From positions 62,001-126,000 of the forward strand of contig NW_020194686.1 of assembly GCF_002865645.1 (NCBI RefSeq): a stretch of 64,000 bases of DNA. Reading direction: 5' to 3'. Numbering within the stretch: the stretch's first letter is position 1; the number at the start of each line of letters is the position of its first letter. Position numbers and translations under genes: made by a program. The notes below the pieces were generated by a model that ran no database searches, was not told where the DNA came from, and worked only from the letters and a program-made list of their open reading frames with translations. The DNA is from Hyaloscypha bicolor E (taxonomy: Eukaryota; Ascomycota; Leotiomycetes; Helotiales; Hyaloscyphaceae). Below are positions 11,166 through 22,400 of the stretch, in pieces.

Positions 11166-13209
11166 TTACCAATCAGTAGGGGATCCGGACTCAACTGCTT
11201 CTGCAGCGTATAACGCCGGCGGGACCCTCGCCTGCCTCGCTATCTCACGCAGACACCAGATAGCACACTGTCGGGCCGGCGGCGGCGACCCCCTCTCCGC
11301 CACCATGGTCAGCGGCCAGATCAAAAAGCGTACGGCTAGAGCAAAGGTCGAACCATCCTTGTTAAGGAAATGCGGTATACTCGCGAGTATATTAGTTACG
11401 ACCTGGGTGCGGTTGATTTCAGCTACGGCCTGAAGAGCTTCTATATCAATATCTTTGTAGTATCGGAATATCTCAGGATTATCCTGCTCCTTGGCTCTCG
11501 CAACAAACTTGGCAAAGTGCCAGACTACCTTATTTATAAATAACCGTATAAGCCGGAGAATATTCCAGTACCGGGCCGTACGGTACTCGGGATATTGGTG
11601 GGTAATGCCTTAATATGCCTATAGTGGAGTCGTATGTTATGGCATGGCATGGTAGCACTAGCTGTCTAATAGCATATCCGTCAGTATCCGTATCTCTTTA
11701 TCCAGTAGTAGCACTTTATAAATTACTCCGGCTATACTCTATACCGGGGTATGTTTGCCTAATTTCACTTTCAAGCTAACCATTTTGTCAAGTAACGGGC
11801 CAAGCCGCATAAGAGGCATCCTGAAATCGAGAAAGGGCTTAGCTTACTCGTAAAGATACAAGAACTCGTCCGGTATAGGGACTTCCCGTTAGAGATAGTA
11901 TATTAAAGGATTAATTACATTAATCAAATTAATTAATTAATATAATTCAGATTTTTTTTGATTAGATTAGAATAATTAATTAATCTATTATATAACTATA
12001 GTAAATTACTATTTACTTAATAAGTATTAAGTAACTAAGGCATCTATTAAATAGCCCTGGTTAAATTAAGCTAGGGCTTATATAATAGTAGCTATATACT
12101 AGCTTTTAATAATAATAAACTAGTTATTCTCCTATATTTTTCCTTTTTTAATTTAGCTTCGGATTGCTTACTCAGTATTACCGCCCCTGATTAGTATAGT
12201 ACTAGAGCTAGAGCGGGCAGGAGTATTACCAGATTAGGCTAGTACGGTTATATATAGGATCACATATATATTAATATATAAATAGAATATAATTAATAAA
12301 TATATTTCGTAATTAGATTAGATTAATGGCCATTAATCTAATCTAATCTAATTATTTAATACACTAGTTAGAGACAGCTACTGCGGATATTATTATATAT
12401 CTGCAAGAATAGCCGTTTGCCGAGTTCTGTTTTTAATTGCTTTGTATCTCGCAGTCGGATAAGCTAAACGGCTCCGAGTATATATATTATCCAGGTTACG
12501 GGTAATTAACGGCTAGAGAACATAATGCCCTTATATAAACCTAGTATAAGGACAGAAATAAGGCTGCTATTAAGGATAGCTGTATTTAGCGAAGCAAGAA
12601 TTATGTTTATTTGGGTGAGGGCTCTCGAGCAGTATATACGGGTATTATTTATAAGTTAACTATTGCCAATATAAAGCGAGAGGCTTGCAAATAAGGCAGC
12701 CAGGACGGTTAAGAAAACAGAATCCTGCTCGGTTAATACTGCGGGGTTATCTATCTCAGTTATATAGTAAAATGGCGACCCTCGGATATAAGATAACATG
12801 AAATAACCGATAGCCAAATCTTTATATAGAGGCGTAAGAGAAGATGACGGCGAGGGTATAACATAAGTGTTCACTTCAGTAATAGCAATCGATTCATGCT
12901 CATGCGTTTGGTTCGGAGGGATTGGAAGATAGGGCTCCCCGTTCTTTTCCCACTAGACTTACCTAGCTATTGACTCGGACTCATCTTTGAAGAGGAGCAG
13001 TGCCACGTTCCTGTAACCGAAACAAATAATGGATTTACGTATGCATTGGGTGCAAGATGGCCGGATGCGATTACACTGTATTATATAAGGTGTTAAGAGA
13101 GTGCTTTTTAGGAAGAAAGGTAAAAATAAAGGCTTTTGAAGGAACTTACTCTCAATCTTCCCTTTCGGCAGGGATCACAAGCGTCCGATGGGCGGCCGTG
13201 GAACGGCAT
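11166..13209 (-). pseudogene. Zn2Cys6 transcription factor, disrupted by RIP stops and a MITE
   Basis: Exon 1 (13,150-13,209) encodes MPFHGRPSDACDPCRKGRLR; a GTAAGT...CAG intron follows. Exon 2 starts at 13,075 with CNRIRPSCTQC. Together they form a perfect C-x2-C-x6-C-x6-C-x2-C-x6-C zinc cluster. The frame continues to 12,375 (LAIGYFMLSYIRG, LISVLILGLYKG, KTELGKRLF), is cut by the MITE, and resumes exactly in frame at 11,887 (PIPDEFLYLYE, KPFLDFR, EYRTARYWNILRLIRLF, SIPHFLNKDGS), ending SGSPTDW-stop. This is the layout of fungal C6 regulators with the fungal-specific TF domain. Several stops (for example at 12,656) sit where CAA, CAG or TGG would be expected, so RIP reached the gene. A trans-acting nuclear regulator originally; now non-functional. 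Target genes are unknown. Confidence 0.8.
11888..12374. mobile_element. hAT-like MITE of 471 bp with 8-bp target duplication
   Basis: The element spans 11,896-12,366. GTTAGAGA occurs immediately on both sides (11,888-11,895 and 12,367-12,374), a perfect 8-bp target duplication as hAT elements make. Termini are tagtatattaaa and the inverse tagtgtattaaa, a 12-bp TIR with one difference. The interior is AT-rich, has no ORF, and contains a palindrome (12,311-12,354) built on attagattagatt. Removing the element plus one GTTAGAGA restores the transcription-factor frame (SCLQ|REVPIPDE, with the Q now TAA). No transposase is encoded, so it was mobilised in trans. Confidence 0.85.
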
Positions 13210-14268
13210 GGCGGATATTGACCAATTGCGATCTTCACTCAGGGTCTGGTCTCGCCGAGGACGGAAGGCCTGGGTGAGCGGCTCAAGATCTGGTTGGGCG
13301 TTGTGATATGAATTGAGCAAGCTCACGGGCTGCGGGAAAAGTGATGGACCATAGGGATCGTAGGGCTGTCACTAGCCAGGAACGAGACAAGGACCAAAAG
13401 AGGGGGGGGCCTTTCGTGCATGTCCCAGAATATATATAATTTTCTGAGTCAAAGATCAATAACATTGAGAGCAGCATATCCTGGTCTCAGCTGAAAGCTC
13501 AAGGGTTTGGTTCTCAAGGATTCCCTTGATATCTCATTCTGTAGTCGTGTTCGGGGCGCTGAGCGGAGATTCTTCAAGTAGGGGGCTGTTCTATGTCGCT
13601 GTCCTCGTCCTGGCGGCTAGGTCGTCTTTTCAGCTGCCGACTGATCCTGGCCCTACCGTCCATGGTAGGGGGAGGCGTGATGTAGAAAGAAGGTTTCGCT
13701 CGCTCCGGACCCCCGCACTTTTAGCGTCGAGACGCCCCCCAAATTAGGAAAAGCCGGCCTTGGCCCTGCGACTGAAACGTCCAACTCCGATTCTGCACCC
13801 TCAATTCAGCTTGGTTCAATCATCACTCACCTGGCTCCAGAAACAATCGCAGATAAGCAGGGAGAGGACGCAATGAACGCTGCGTACATCCAGATACCGA
13901 AAGGATCACCGAACGAGGTGATGTCGCCACCAATGAGAGAGGGGAAAAGGGTTACCAGGGATGGCGTTGAAGATGTTGTGGCTGCAGTGATGGGCGTCCA
14001 TGGAGAACAACAAGGCAGGTCGTCCTTCGCCGTTGTCTCAGCTGTGGGCTGAATGGGATTGAGATAGTATTCTCTAGGATGACAAGCGTCTCCAATTGAT
14101 GGTGTTCATCCATCCCGTTCAGAAATTGGCCATAGCTATGTATTGGAATACGGTGTACTGCTTTGACCTCCTTGGCACTCTCCTCCTATGAGTCACGGGA
14201 CTCTATCACATGATGGTTGACACATCTGTCTCCTTTGTTGCCTATTGCTGCCTATTGCATGTAGATAC
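13210..14268. other. Upstream region of the dead transcription factor, no clear gene
   Basis: Normal composition. A minus-strand frame at about 13,850-14,040 has a hydrophobic stretch that faintly resembles a major-facilitator fragment (GGDITSFGDPFGIWMYAAF), but it is too short to call. Nothing else is recognisable. Confidence 0.35.
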
Positions 14269-14823
14269 TGTGGGAGGGAAACTGCGACAAGACAAAAACC
14301 CACATAAAGTACACCAGAGCGCAAAACGTGACTTGCAGCAAAATAACAAGATCAAAATCGTAAACAGTAAAGTATAAATAGTATATAGTATATAAAAGCT
14401 TAATTAATTAAATATTGAGGAGGGATTATTCTCTAGGACTATAGAAAAACCAGTTTTCTTATATAATTCCCGCAAGTCACGTGCAAAAGGCCACAGCCTT
14501 TGCCATATAACCAAATCCTTAAAACCGCCAAAATAATATGATTTTTGGAGAGTATAGCTTGCCGTACTATATCCGACCTCCCATTTATTTGTACTTGTTC
14601 CCTAAGTACCAAAACCAATAGAAAAATCCTATTCAGAGTCCGAAATAATAAAATAATTAGGATCCTCTTTTATTAGCTAATCTAATTTATTCTTAATATA
14701 CTTAAAATAAGATTTATTACTCTTAAATAGTCTTATTTTGTATTCCCGAACTTGCTTAAAAGTAATCCAAACCCGCTTAGTTATATTCTTATACTAAATC
14801 CAATATAGTTCTCTATGTCGACT
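14269..14823 (-). mobile_element. Ty3 retrotransposon fragment: 3' LTR plus 240 bp of internal DNA
   Basis: LTR 14,269-14,581 (313 bp) starts TGTGGGAGGGAAACTGCGAC, the least mutated LTR of this family in the window. In minus orientation it ends CTCCCACA and is preceded by the purine tract GGGAGGTCGGA, placing it as a 3' LTR. Internal sequence continues to about 14,823, where similarity to 19,437-19,680 stops abruptly. The rest of the element is missing. Useful as the best guide to the original LTR sequence. Confidence 0.75.
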
Positions 14824-15547
14824 ATATTTTGCAAAACAATCGTGAAAGTGTCGACGCTTAGGAGGGATTAGCAAGGGAAGAGAAGAGGAGAATTGAAGTG
14901 TGATTGTAGGTAATGAGAATATATAGATGTAAAACCTTCATTTCAAATATCAAGAAATCGAGAGTATAATTGATTTTCGAGTACGACGAGGAGAAGCTCG
15001 GCGAGGTCTGGCTGGACCCGCTGCCGCTGCCGCTGCCAGAGTCTCAGCCGCCTGCTGCTGTTTACTCACTTGGTCTGGATGATGTGAGAGCACCATAGCG
15101 TGCACCTATTTTCTTGCTGGGGCACAAAACTGATGCGACTTAGTAGTCAGACCCAGTACGCGGAGTCAGGGTCGTGGAGTGAGAGGGACCGATGAACTTG
15201 AGGCGCACTAACATAAGAATGAGGGCGTTGAGAATAGTAAGCGGGATACATTTGGGGGGCGGTCGGTTGAGTAGATGATTCCGTATAAGTTCATGATGTT
15301 TTAGTAACGTGAATGTTTGTAAAAATATGGGAGCATGGCGTCGGAGAAACAAAACTGTGTAACCAAAAAATTGTGGAAGTAGGAATACCCCAATGCCACG
15401 CTTTGTTTATTATCAACCACGGTTTATTTTTCTTTATTAACCAAATAAAAAATATGCAAATCCGTTCCGTCAAATCGAGTTGCCAAAGGAAGCAAATCAC
15501 CTTATAGTCATGAATACTGACAAGACATTTGAGACAATCCTACCTTT
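14824..15547. other. No recognisable gene; short CTG/CCG repeat
   Basis: Contains a small trinucleotide tract (ccgctgccgctgccgctgcc near 15,019). Overlapping short ORFs on both strands show no family signature. Confidence 0.4.
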
Positions 15548-17137
15548 CTACCTTGTCTCTCCTAGTCGCTTGACCAATATGTCGTCTAGGAAATCGATGG
15601 CAGCATCAACGTCTGGGATTTCTTCACTTTCGAGTACGGACTTTCCTGCTGTCATCACCAGCCGCTCTGGTGCAGTAAGTAAGGTTGCACACGCACAGTG
15701 AGTGTGTCGGAAGATCTGTTCAATGTCAATCCTAACTGAGCTCTGAATTAAGTTTGCAAGACTTACGCGCATTCTCCGGACGATCTTCTCCATCTCGGCT
15801 TCAATTACGCTGTCCCCTGAGCGCTTCGCCTGTTGACGGAAGCTGTGTTTCCTCACCGAATCACTGAAGTCGCGTTGCCGCACGGGAATATATCCCTCTC
15901 TATTCTGGTCGGTGAGATAACACTCAAGTCCTAGGAAAGCGTCGATGATATGGCAGAACGGTAGTTGGTTTCCAGATAGTACGTCGTATTCGAAATAAAC
16001 GCCGTCAATGAGCTCGCCTGCTGCCCATCCTTGAAATCCTTGGCAATACGCCATCCAAATGCTCCGAGAAATTTTAGAATCTACTAAAGTATCGTAATAT
16101 ATTTTGATCGGTTGCCGGAGGAGTCTTTCTATTATGTGTAGCGAGGCGACGTAAGCTCCCTTATTGTCTGTCTCATATTGAAAGATGGAATTGACAACAT
16201 GGTAATACACTGGTGAGGCCTTTGGAATTGATCAGCTAGCCAAATTTTTCCATGAGCCTGTCTGATCACTTACAGCTTTTTCTATAGCCGGAAAGACATG
16301 TCCAAAGTGATATTCGGCAGTCCTGGTGACTTCAGACATATCCTCATTGATTAGATATACTATTTGATCCCGATCGTTAAAGTTACAGAAATAGTTTGAT
16401 GTCACGTTGCCTCCCTGTGAATAGAGTCCGAAGTGTCGACAGAGGCAGCGCCAAGTAATTTCGAGCTCAACCGGTATGTCAATAATCTTCTCCTCTTGAG
16501 CTGCTTTTACAATTGGTATTGTCCCCCACCTACTTCTGTTAGCGAGGGCGATCAATCCGCTATCGCAATCTTACCTGAAAGCATGACGAGACAGAGCAAT
16601 GCACGCATAAAACCCATTGTATGCTTTTAAATCAAAACCGACACATGAACCAGCTTCCATATCTGATAATAGTGTAGCTACATCGGCAATGACTATGCGG
16701 TCTTGCAGAAGCATACGCATTCGGGCGCGGTAGTCCTGACATCGCCGATAATTGGACGAATCATTTGGCAATACCGTTGCGCAGGACAATGTTGGCACAA
16801 GCTGTAGGTAAATCTCATGGTAAGGGCGCAGCGGCTCCGGCCATGAGTTCCCATGATTTGTTTGAGGTGGCCAGTTTCCGGCACCATCGAAAACAACCAG
16901 ATCTTGAAGATATCCTGCTGTCTCATGATCGTCGCTGATAAGTCTGATCTGGTCCAGAATGCGTTCCTCGGTGTGGACATTTAACGGTGCCTCTGTCAAT
17001 CCGGGTTGGCTTCTATTGACGAGGTCACTTATAGCTGTCCAGTATTTGGCACTCTGTGTTAATATCACCTTGAAGAACGAATTAATTGACACACTGCTCA
17101 AGTGAGCGAGAAAAGTCGAGGGTTCGGTCTTCGACAT
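15548..17137 (-). CDS. IDO/PrnB-like heme dioxygenase-superfamily protein (putative)
   Basis: Four exons, 16,575-17,137, 16,274-16,535, 15,767-16,219 and 15,548-15,715, encode about 481 residues with all phases consistent. The last intron (51 nt, GTAAGT...CAG) is in frame and has no stop, so its removal is inferred. Splicing brings RRMR next to IFRHTHCACA, which parallels the heme-histidine segment FRAPHLKLA of PrnB as I know it. Also supporting are the IDO-like LSGNQLPFCHIIDAFLGLE, the polar YIPVRQRDF, and the hydrophobic helices typical of this all-helical fold. Members (indoleamine 2,3-dioxygenase, PrnB, DUF1864) act on tryptophan or related indoles; substrate here is unknown. The gene appears intact between transposon relics. 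It lies near the dead Zn2Cys6 gene, but no functional link is shown. Confidence 0.55.
15716..15766 (-). other. In-frame 51-nt intron candidate
   Basis: GTAAGT donor right after CGC and a TTGAACAG acceptor. The length is a multiple of three and there is no stop, so translation alone cannot decide. The family pattern favours splicing because the histidine-containing segment then aligns. Confidence 0.6.
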
Positions 17138-17785
17138 GATTTAGTAAGGACGGAGGAATCAAACCAGAATCCAGTTAATGTTACGAGCCAAAGGACTTTA
17201 TTATTTGTACTGTTTTCAATACACTCACCTATCGGGGGAATTCTGTCAGTTCCAACTCATTTGAACTAGAGGCAGGTACTGGCTGGCAGTGAATTACTGA
17301 TAGAGTTATTGGCTAGAAGACCTTGGCCCGACAACGCACAGCAATTCTCTACATAGCGCCATGTAGTCCATTCTTATGTGTCCCTATTGGTGTATTTGCA
17401 AGCTAAGCGCCACCGAACACTTTTATACAGGCCGCTCAATAGTGAAATCCGATCCGGTACAGGGGTGTTACCTTTATCGCGCAACCCTAGCACGTCTAAC
17501 GCCAAGTTTTGGTGTTACGCAATACAAGTCCCTTTGTATACAAATATTTACGTAATGATACAAGATTCGGTACCAACATTCCACCCAGTAAGCGATTTCG
17601 CCAGCCTGCCCTTTGAGACATGTCAGAGGTCAGGTGACTGTCTGCTCATATCAGCTTTGCTAGCTATATAAAGGCTAGCTGTCTTGTAATTAGACTCAAA
17701 CTTATAATAAAGTCACTCGTACGGTTATCTGCCCTGAATTGCTTTTCCAGGAAGACATACGCACGGCCCTCAGTTCAGGCCTGAT
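17138..17785. other. Upstream region of the IDO/PrnB-like gene, no second gene
   Basis: About 650 bp of normal composition between the minus-strand gene start and the outer transposon repeat. A 97-residue plus-strand ORF at 17,378-17,671 has no family features and is probably chance. Confidence 0.4.
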
Positions 17786-18010
17786 TACGAAGATCACGGG
17801 CATAAAGTATCGGGAATACAGGGCATTATTTTATGAAGGCCACTAAATGCCCTGTAAGGTCTTACTTTAATCTCCCTGTAGCTAGTCCTAGTCCCCTGTA
17901 AGCCCCTATCCCTTCGTCGGCCATCAACTGTCCACGCTAGCAAGGGTGTGCTTCCCGCACTACAGGGGGGGCTCGCTTGGCTCCCGTAGCATAATATTTA
18001 TGTACCTTTG
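17786..18010 (+). repeat. Left long terminal inverted repeat of the piggyBac-like element
   Basis: About 225 bp whose reverse complement recurs, with few differences, in two pieces at 49,690-49,825 and 49,064-49,155. It contains several ccctgtaa/acaggg motifs that may be transposase-binding repeats. Confidence 0.75.
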
Positions 18011-18088
18011 CATATAAATTTATTAGTAATCTATATCGCATGGATGAAATCGCGTCCAGGAGTCCCCCACCACTTACGCGTGCATGCA

Positions 18089-18460
18089 ATGAGCGATTCT
18101 CCCAGCCCGCCTTCTAGCCCACTTTTAGGGCCTACGGGTGGAAAATATTCCCAATTACTTGAAAATATACTCCTTAGACTTGGACTAATTACAGACGTCC
18201 ATTTTGAGCCTTTTCAGCCCGAACCTAAGTAGTCCGTACGAGCGATTCTACCTCTTACCTTCCCTCCAAAGCCACACCCATTCGATTACTTTAGCCTGTT
18301 CTTTACTCCCGAGCTCTTTCAGACGATTACTACGAATACCAATTAATATGCGAGCCTCCAGAGAATATATATAGCGGAGGAAAGGGCCCGGGAATAGACA
18401 GATCTATTAGTAGAGAAGTTATATGTATTTCTCGGCGCTATTATATATATGGGAGTCTAT
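18089..18460 (+). pseudogene. piggyBac-like transposase, N-terminal segment
   Basis: The ATG at 18,089 opens a frame with an early stop at 18,230. Readthrough then gives PFDYFSLFFTPELFQTITTNTN, a RIP stop, YASLQRIYIAEERARE, a second RIP stop and LLVEKLYVFLGAIIYMGVY, where an LTR interrupts it at 18,461. The order matches the start of the DDE_Tnp_1_7 domain. Both later stops are TAA/TAG at positions fitting CAA and TGG. Confidence 0.65.
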
Positions 18461-18973
18461 TATGGGAGGGAAACTGTGACAAGACAAAAACCCACATAAA
18501 GTATACCAGAGTACAAAACGTAACTTAATAGTAAAATAACAAGATTAAAAGCGTAAATAGTAAAGTATAAATAGTATATAGTATACAAAAGCTTAATTAA
18601 TTAAATACTGAAGAGGGATTATTCTCTAGAACAATAAAAAAACTAGCTTTCTTATATGATTTCCGCAAGTCATATATAAAAGACTATAGCCTTTACTATA
18701 TAACTAAAACCTTAAAACCGCTAAAATAATATAATTTTTAGAGAGTATAGCCTGCTATATTATATCCGACCTCCTATTTATTTATACTTATTTCCTAAGT
18801 ACTAAAACTAATAGAAAAATCCTATTTAGAGTTCGAAATAATAAAATAATTAGAATTCTTCTCTATTAGCTAATTTAATTTCTCCTTAATATATCTAAAA
18901 TAAGATCTATTACCCTTAAATAGTTTTATTTTATATTTCCGAACTTATTTAAAGGTAATTCGAATTTACTTAA
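18461..18973 (-). mobile_element. Ty3 element C: 3' LTR and 200 bp of internal DNA
   Basis: LTR starts tatgggagggaaactgtgac at 18,461, directly in the piggyBac transposase frame, and runs to about 18,773; internal sequence continues to 18,973. Element B then begins. The piggyBac frame resumes after the far LTR at 45,997, with ctat/ttat flanks fitting a 4-bp duplication. So element C was the first insertion, and most of it was lost, probably by recombination between its 5' LTR and that of B. Confidence 0.65.
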
Positions 18974-19436
18974 TATAAGAAGAAAACTATAATAAGATAA
19001 AAACTTATATAAAAAATACTAGAATATAAAACATAACTTAATAATAAAATAATAAATTAAAAGTATAAATAATAAAATATAAATAATAAAGTATATATAG
19101 TATATAATATATAAAAGCTTATTTAATTAAATATTATAAGAGGGAAACTATAATAAGACAAAAACCTATATAAAGTATATTAGAGTATAAAACGTGACTT
19201 AATAGCAAAATAATAAATTAAAAGTATAAATAATAAAGTATAAATAGTATATAGTATATAAAAGCTTAATTAATTAAATACTTATAAGGGATTATTCTCT
19301 AGAACTATAGAAAATCTAGCTTCCTTATGTGATTTCCGCAAGTTATATATAAAAGGCCACGGCCTTGCCATGTAACCTAAACCTCAAAACCGCCAAAATA
19401 ATATAATTTTTAAAAAGTATAGCCTGCTATACTATA

Positions 19437-22400
19437 TTCTCTTATTTATTTGTATTTATTCTCTAAGTACTAAAAATAATAGAAAAATCCTATTTAGAGT
19501 CTAATATAATAAAATAATTAGAATTCTTCTTTATTAGCTAATCTAATTTTTCTTTTATATACCTAAAATAAGACTTATTACTCTTAAATAGTTATATTTC
19601 ATATTCCCGAACTTATTTAAAGGTAATCCGAATCTGTTTAATTATATTCTTATACTAAATCTAATATAGTTCTTTATATTAATTAGTATTTACTTTTAAT
19701 TATTACTTAATTTCTGCCTTTATTACTAGATATTAAGAAGGCTTATTATAATAAATTATATTATAAATTATACTAATATACTCTAAATAAATAGCTTCTT
19801 TAAATTTCGTATTATTTATAGTATTTTTAAATTAATCTTTAATAGGAAAAGAAAGCTCTAGATAAGAAGCTTTAATAACTTTATAAGAGACTTTATTTTC
19901 GTATATTTTATTCTTAATAGTAATTAGACTTATTAAAATTATAATAAAAGGCCTATTAAGTAGTAAATTATTATTAAGCTATTCTTTAGCTTTTATATTA
20001 TTCGAGAATTACTACTTACTTATAATTTCAGACTTATAGATTACCTAGCTAAAGGTATTTATTTGTCTAGTTAAATAAATTATATTTAAAGTCTTTTCTC
20101 TTATTACTTTTAGTAAATACTCGCCTATTTCTTTAGCTATTTCCGGCTCAAATTTATTAGAAATAGAGAAGTAATTAATATTCTTAAAGAACTTCTTACT
20201 TAAAGTAGTAGCCTTCTTATAATTTATAAAAAACATATAGCTAATATTCTAATATTCTTTACTAAGGTAGAATTCGCTATTTAAAGCTTTAGTAATAGCC
20301 AAATCTTTAATATTTCCTTTATACTAATTATAATTAATATTTCCAGAAATATAGTATCTAGCTAGCTAAAAATTAGTAACTAGGTAAATAAAATACTTAT
20401 TTAATACCTTATAAAATCCGAGCTATATTAATAGATCTGCTATTAAGAGTTAAGAGACTAAGATAAAATAGCTATTATCTAAATCTTTATATTTTAATAT
20501 ATTATCTTTTTAGAAATAAAACTATAATATCTCTATTTTTTTTTATTAAGAGCTTTTAAATACTAAGCTTTTTAATTTACTTTAGGTAATTCTTCTTATA
20601 AATATAACTATTTATATCTAAATTAGTAGTACTAGACTTAGAAATAGAAACTATAGTATTAAATTATAGTTATAAATTTGGGTAAAATTAATAAGATATA
20701 TAATACTTATATTTATATTTCTTAATTTTCTAGATCTTAAAAAAGAAATCCTATATCTCTTTATTTATTTAAGTAATAAAAATATACTTCTTATCTTTAG
20801 TAATTTTATAGATCTTAATAACTAGCTTTAGAATATTCTTAATATCTTATATATTAATAAAGAAAATATTAGTAAGCTACTAAATATATATTATATAGAG
20901 AGCTTTAAGAAATTTATTAGTAATTCTATAATATTCTTGCTTATAAATAAGTCTTAAAATACTATTATATATCTTTTTAAAAATATATTCATTTTACTAA
21001 ATAAGTATTAACTTTTATTTAGCTAGTATTTTATAGATATATTAGATATCTTCTTTAAGTTTCCCGAACTTAATATTCTTAATCTTTTATTTTTCGGTTC
21101 TAGATATAAATATAGAAGTCTTTCTAAATAGTATCTTTCTCTTTAAAATAAATAGTTCTTTTTTATTTAATTCTTCGTTTTTCTTAATTTTACTAGCCTT
21201 ATATTTAGACTAGTACTCAGATTTTTACTATCTTTTAGGAATTTTAGACTTAGCTTATTTTCCTTTCTTATTAGGTTCTTCTTATCTAGAAATACTAGTT
21301 TTACTAGTCTTACTAGTAAATTTATTACTAGGCTATATTAAATTAGCTTTATTCTTATTAGCTAGATCTAATTAAATTAAAGCTAAAATTATAATAGGGG
21401 TCTATTTTTTAGGCTTATTTCGGAAAGTAAGAAAAGGCTTATTACTATAAATTTCCTTAATTAGAATTCCGGAAATATTAAAGATATATTATTTAGCTTT
21501 AAGATTATTAGCTAATAGTAGTTTAAAAACCAATTCTCTAGGTTCTAAAATAGCTTTAGTATACTTAAGTATCTTAGTAATATCTAATTTAGTAAATATA
21601 CTAATATTCTAATATTTCTTATTCTTAATATATTCTAAAATAGCTTTATTAATTAACTAAATAGCTTTATATACTAAAGCTTTTATCTTAAAAAAATATA
21701 TATAACATTTTATAAATATTTTTACTAAAATTATTATAAATATTATTAATATATTAACTAAAGGCTTTATTATATAATATAATTCTATTCTACTTCTTGA
21801 TTTCTAGATTATTTATTATAATCTTAATCTTATTAAGCTTTTCTTATTTGCCTTTAGAAATGCCTTTAATAATATTCTCGAATTTCCTATTATTAGCTTT
21901 TTCTTAGTTAATTCTAGTCTAGTTCCGTTTCTAATAAAGGTTTTCTATTTTAAAAGCTTATTATATATACTATTTAGTTTATTTAGGATATTTATATTAA
22001 ATTCAGTAATTATAGCTATTTTTTCTAGTATTAGTAGGCTTTCTATAACTGCCCAAGCCTCTTTAATATTCTAAACTTTAATACTATTAATCTATAGGCT
22101 TTTAATAATACTATAGCTTATAAGAACTAGCTATTATACTTTATTAGCTTAAAAAATCTATTTTTTAGTTATTTTATTATTCTTAATAAGTTATAAAGAT
22201 ATTATTAGTATAATAGTTATAGGTTATAGAATTAAAAGTTCTCGAAATTATAAGAATTTCTTTTAAATACCTTCTAAAATAAAGAATAAATTAGAATAGA
22301 CTTGAATTATATAAAGATATTATATATATTCGAGTTTTTTCTTTTTTCCTAGTAAGAAAATAAAGCTAAAATAGTAATATATATAATAAGGAAAGTAGGT

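Noticed and set aside
13850..14040. Possible major-facilitator fragment on the minus strand
   Set aside because: Similarity is limited to about 40 hydrophobic residues and cannot be extended in either direction.
17378..17671. 97-residue ORF upstream of the IDO/PrnB-like gene
   Set aside because: No signal, domain or splice context; length is within chance for this composition.
18461..19436. Clustered direct repeats resembling a CRISPR or satellite array
   Set aside because: They are consecutive pieces of the same LTR from nested insertions; there are no regular spacers.
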